Of a DNA stretch of 7,252 nucleotides, positions 5,132 to 7,252 are shown piece after piece. Every line of letters begins with the position of its first letter. Position 1 is the first letter of the stretch. The DNA is from Methanomethylovorans sp. (GTDB lineage: Archaea > Halobacteriota > Methanosarcinia > Methanosarcinales > Methanosarcinaceae). The translations under genes and the position numbers were made by a program. Under the pieces are notes generated by a model, which saw only the letters and a program-made list of their open reading frames with translations, was not told the DNA's origin and ran no database searches. The DNA lies in NCBI GenBank assembly GCA_020854785.1, contig JAHFZE010000232.1:1-7252 (forward strand). The letters are read 5' to 3'.

Positions 5132-5851
5132 ATGGGCAGTATCATCTCTACAAGAGGACTTACCAAAAGGTTCACCGGACATGTTGCACTGCATGATATT
5201 GACCTGAATATAGAACAAGGAGAGTTTGTGATCATCCTGGGTCCCAACGGTGCAGGTAAGACCACACTGCTCAAGATACTTGAAACCCTTGTGCGACCCT
5301 CTTGCGGCTCTGTTAAGATCGGTGGACTGGAACTCAGCAGATCGGCAGTGGAGATACGCAAGATGATAGGCGTCATCTCACATGAAAGCTACTTATATAA
5401 CGATCTGACAGTGGGAGAAAATCTTTATTTTTACGGGAAGATGTACGGACTGTCACAAGGTGAACTTACTGTAAGGATACAATTCCTTCTTGAACAGCTG
5501 CATCTTGAACACCGGTGCATGGACAGGGTCAGCACGCTTTCCAGAGGTATGAAGCAGCGCCTGTCCATTGCACGTTCTCTTATCCACGGTCCGGATATTA
5601 TCCTGATGGATGAGCCATACACAGGGCTGGACCTGCGGTCAGCCTGTGATCTGGAGAAAATACTTCTTGAGAACAGCAAAAAAGCCACTGTGCTGATGGT
5701 CACACATGATATAGATAGAGCATTCGCTATGTGTGACAGAGTGATACTACTTAGTGATGGCAAGATAGCTGTGGACACAAGAAAAAACGAAATAGCTTCT
5801 GTGGAAGAGCTCAGGAACATCTACACCACAATATTCGATGGAGGAACATGA
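5132..5851 (+). CDS. ccmA: Cytochrome c maturation ABC transporter ATPase CcmA
   Basis: CcmA is the cytoplasmic ATPase of the CcmABCD complex, which releases heme-loaded CcmE during system I cytochrome c maturation. The 239-residue protein has all the nucleotide-binding motifs: Walker A GPNGAGKT (37-44), signature LSRGM (136-140), Walker B IILMDEP (156-162), D-loop GLD (165-167) and switch His192 in MVTHD. The Q-loop position reads VISHES, with His where most ABC proteins have Gln, as I recall is usual for CcmA (GHQ). General ABC ATPases look similar, so the name depends on the ccmB and ccmC genes that follow. No SD precedes the ATG, which suggests a leaderless transcript. The end overlaps ccmB by four bases. 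Confidence 0.87.
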   Translation: MGSIISTRGLTKRFTGHVALHDIDLNIEQGEFVIILGPNGAGKTTLLKILETLVRPSCGSVKIGGLELSRSAVEIRKMIGVISHESYLYNDLTVGENLYFYGKMYGLSQGELTVRIQFLLEQLHLEHRCMDRVSTLSRGMKQRLSIARSLIHGPDIILMDEPYTGLDLRSACDLEKILLENSKKATVLMVTHDIDRAFAMCDRVILLSDGKIAVDTRKNEIASVEELRNIYTTIFDGGT

Positions 5852-6522
5852 TACGCAGCCTTCACATCGCAGCAAAGGACTTACGTACAGAATTACGCAC
5901 AAAACAGGTGCTTAATTCCATGCTTGTTTTCTCCCTGGTGGTCATGATGATCTTCAGTCTGTCCCTTAGTGACATGCTTAGCACTTCTTCTAACATTGAC
6001 CGCCTGGCACCAGGATTGCTCTGGATAGCTTTCATCTTTGCCGGAACACTAGGCATCACCCGGACATTTGCCTCGGAAACTGAGAACGCATGCCTAGATG
6101 GGTTACGCCTATGTCCTGTGGACAGTGCAGCTATATACACCGGCAAGGTCATATCCAGCATTTGCCTGATGCTTATTGTCGAATTTCTCACAATACCTGT
6201 GTTCATGGTGCTGTTCAACTACAATATTCCAAACATCCCTTCTCTGGTAATAGTGATACTCCTGGGCACAGGAGGGTTTGCTGCGGTCGGTACTTTATTA
6301 TCTGCCCTCACGGTCAATACCCGTACAAGAGAGATCCTGCTTCCTGTGCTGTTACTTCCTCTGCTTGTGCCTGTGCTCATTCCTGCTGTGCTGGCCACAG
6401 GCAAGATACTGGCAGGAACAGGGATAACCGGAATGATCACAGAACTGCGCCTCATTGCTGTCTACGACATTGTTTTCTTTACCTTGGCACGTCTCTTGTT
6501 CGATCATACGCTGGAAGGATAA
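5848..6522 (+). CDS. ccmB: Cytochrome c maturation ABC transporter membrane subunit CcmB
   Basis: This 224-residue polytopic protein is the membrane partner of CcmA. Hydrophobic helices are visible near 21-41, 54-71, 100-123, 131-154, 163-184 and 202-217, giving the six spans expected for CcmB. The family hallmark lies between helices 2 and 3, where ASETENACLDGLRLCPVDSA (75-94) followed by IYTGK matches the usual E(x)E...LDGLLLAPVDxxxIYxGK. The REILLPVLLLPLLVPVLIP stretch (161-179) is also typical. The start overlaps the ccmA stop as ATGA, with SD GGAGGA (5840-5845) two bases before the ATG, so translation is probably coupled. The length equals that of bacterial CcmB (about 220). Confidence 0.9.
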   Translation: MIRSLHIAAKDLRTELRTKQVLNSMLVFSLVVMMIFSLSLSDMLSTSSNIDRLAPGLLWIAFIFAGTLGITRTFASETENACLDGLRLCPVDSAAIYTGKVISSICLMLIVEFLTIPVFMVLFNYNIPNIPSLVIVILLGTGGFAAVGTLLSALTVNTRTREILLPVLLLPLLVPVLIPAVLATGKILAGTGITGMITELRLIAVYDIVFFTLARLLFDHTLEG

Positions 6523-6611
6523 GCTAGAAGGATGAAATAGAAAGATGACAGGAAAATTAGATAAAAAATATTGATAATACACGGCCATAGAAAAGAACAT
6601 GGGACAAAAGC
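6523..6611. other. Spacer between ccmB and ccmC
   Basis: The 89 bases are A/G-rich on this strand and hold no gene. AAAAAATATTG (about 6563-6573) could be a weak internal TATA element roughly 45 bases before ccmC. A spacer this long contrasts with the overlap of ccmA and ccmB. Confidence 0.35.
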
Positions 6612-7252
6612 ATGAATAATAAAAGATTAAGGATATTGACCTTTGTAACAGCTGTGCTCGTGCTGATGGCAATGTATATGCTCTTTTTCTCTTTGCCTGT
6701 TATGAGATCCGGTGCCGGGGAAGTTCTGGATAGCAGTTTCAAGATATTCTATTTTCACATGCCCATAGCCATTACTGCATACCTTGCCTTTTTCATTGTT
6801 CTTGCTGCAAGTATAATGCAGCTCAGATCTCATGAAGTGAAGTGGGATATCTATGCAAGATCAGCAGCAGAGATAGGGGTCGTATTTGCTCTTCTGGTGC
6901 TGATCACCGGCTCCATCTGGGCCAGAGCTACTTGGGGGTGGTACTGGGTATGGGAACCACGGCTTACTACGTCCCTTGCACTCTTCCTTGTTTATGTGAC
7001 CTATTTGCTGCTGCGTCAGGCCATAGAGGAACCCGAGTCTAAAGCGAGGCTTGCAGCAGTATTTGGAATAGTGGGTTTTGTCTCCGTGCCCCTTAGCTTT
7101 TTCTCTATCCGCTTATGGCGCTCTGTGCATCCGTTAATGTTCGGTGACGCAATATACGGCAGTACAGGAGGAGGATTGGAGGGAACTACTTTGCAGCTAA
7201 CATTATTAGTCAACTTTCTGGCCTTCCTGACTTTATTCGTAACATTGTTCAT
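6612..7252 (+). CDS. ccmC: Heme-handling protein CcmC (partial, runs off the window)
   Basis: CcmC binds heme at the outer membrane face and loads it onto CcmE. 213 complete codons are visible with no stop, close to the full family length of about 230-250. The WWD-type signature is WGWYWVWEPRLT (108-119). The conserved external histidines are His49 in FYFHMPIA and His173 in LWRSVHPL, matching the heme-ligand His60 and His184 of E. coli CcmC by position in the fold. Helices lie near 9-28, 51-69, 87-103, 119-134, 146-164 and 193-213. The acidic residue of the signature is Glu115-Pro instead of the Asp-Ala of bacterial CcmC. No clear SD precedes the ATG; GGGA at 6601-6604 is weak. CcmE and CcmF genes may lie beyond the edge. 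Confidence 0.88.
   Translation, partial: MNNKRLRILTFVTAVLVLMAMYMLFFSLPVMRSGAGEVLDSSFKIFYFHMPIAITAYLAFFIVLAASIMQLRSHEVKWDIYARSAAEIGVVFALLVLITGSIWARATWGWYWVWEPRLTTSLALFLVYVTYLLLRQAIEEPESKARLAAVFGIVGFVSVPLSFFSIRLWRSVHPLMFGDAIYGSTGGGLEGTTLQLTLLVNFLAFLTLFVTLF

Noticed and set aside
6090..6527. A 145-codon + strand frame rich in Cys and His that could look like a metal-binding protein.
   Set aside because: It is the +1 shadow of ccmB, whose frame shows proper membrane helices and family motifs; no SD precedes it.
6599..6619. A six-codon mini-frame (ATG to TAA) overlapping the ccmC start.
   Set aside because: It has no SD, and a frame this short is expected by chance.
6842..7042. A 66-codon + strand frame.
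   Set aside because: It is a shadow of ccmC, whose frame carries the WWD-type signature and the conserved histidines.
1..7252. tRNA, rRNA, CRISPR arrays, insertion sequences or transposase genes.
   Set aside because: No cloverleaf, no spaced direct repeats, no terminal inverted repeats with a transposase and no conserved rRNA stretches were seen.

Overview
This window looks like a chromosomal segment of a methanogenic archaeon, most likely a cytochrome-containing member of the Methanosarcinales. The evidence is formylmethanofuran dehydrogenase (Fwd/Fmd) genes next to cytochrome c maturation genes, archaeal-style A/T-rich promoter elements, and strong Shine-Dalgarno (SD) sites with ATG, GTG and TTG starts. 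The assignment rests on gene content and protein motifs read by eye; no database search was possible. All genes lie on the + strand, and the window is cut inside a gene at both ends.

Region 1 (1-2183) is a redox gene cluster. It holds the last codons of a ferredoxin subunit (FwdG-like), then fwdB and fwdD, which together form the split pterin-binding catalytic unit that reduces CO2 to formate at the first step of methanogenesis. A 141-residue Rossmann-type protein resembling the CoA-binding YccU family follows. No fwdA or fwdC follows on this side. The FwdB copy keeps its iron-sulfur and metal-ligand cysteines, but appears to carry substitutions at two positions usually considered catalytic.

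Region 2 (2184-3486) starts with a 247-base non-coding stretch holding a hairpin followed by T residues (possible terminator) and a possible promoter. It continues with a membrane protein of the YdjM/DUF457 metal-dependent hydrolase type, which carries an unusual C-terminal extension.

Region 3 (3487-5046) has a short intergenic region with two perfect dyad symmetries, one of which surrounds a TATA-like element. Three genes follow: an unrecognised 125-residue protein, a 99-residue winged-helix regulator whose GTG start is set by a perfect SD, and a lipoprotein-type oxidoreductase of the sulfite oxidase molybdopterin fold. The last two are closely spaced and probably cotranscribed.

Region 4 (5047-7252) contains ccmA, ccmB and the 5' part of ccmC, which encode the heme handling and export part of system I cytochrome c maturation. 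ccmA and ccmB overlap by 4 bases, and ccmA appears to lack an SD. The secreted molybdopterin enzyme beside the ccm genes suggests, as inference only, an extracytoplasmic redox route involving c-type cytochromes.

Nothing here clearly forms an undescribed defence or mobile system. The most promising leads are the divergent FwdB with its CoA-binding-like partner, the dyad operator region, and the secreted molybdoenzyme with its neighbouring regulator.
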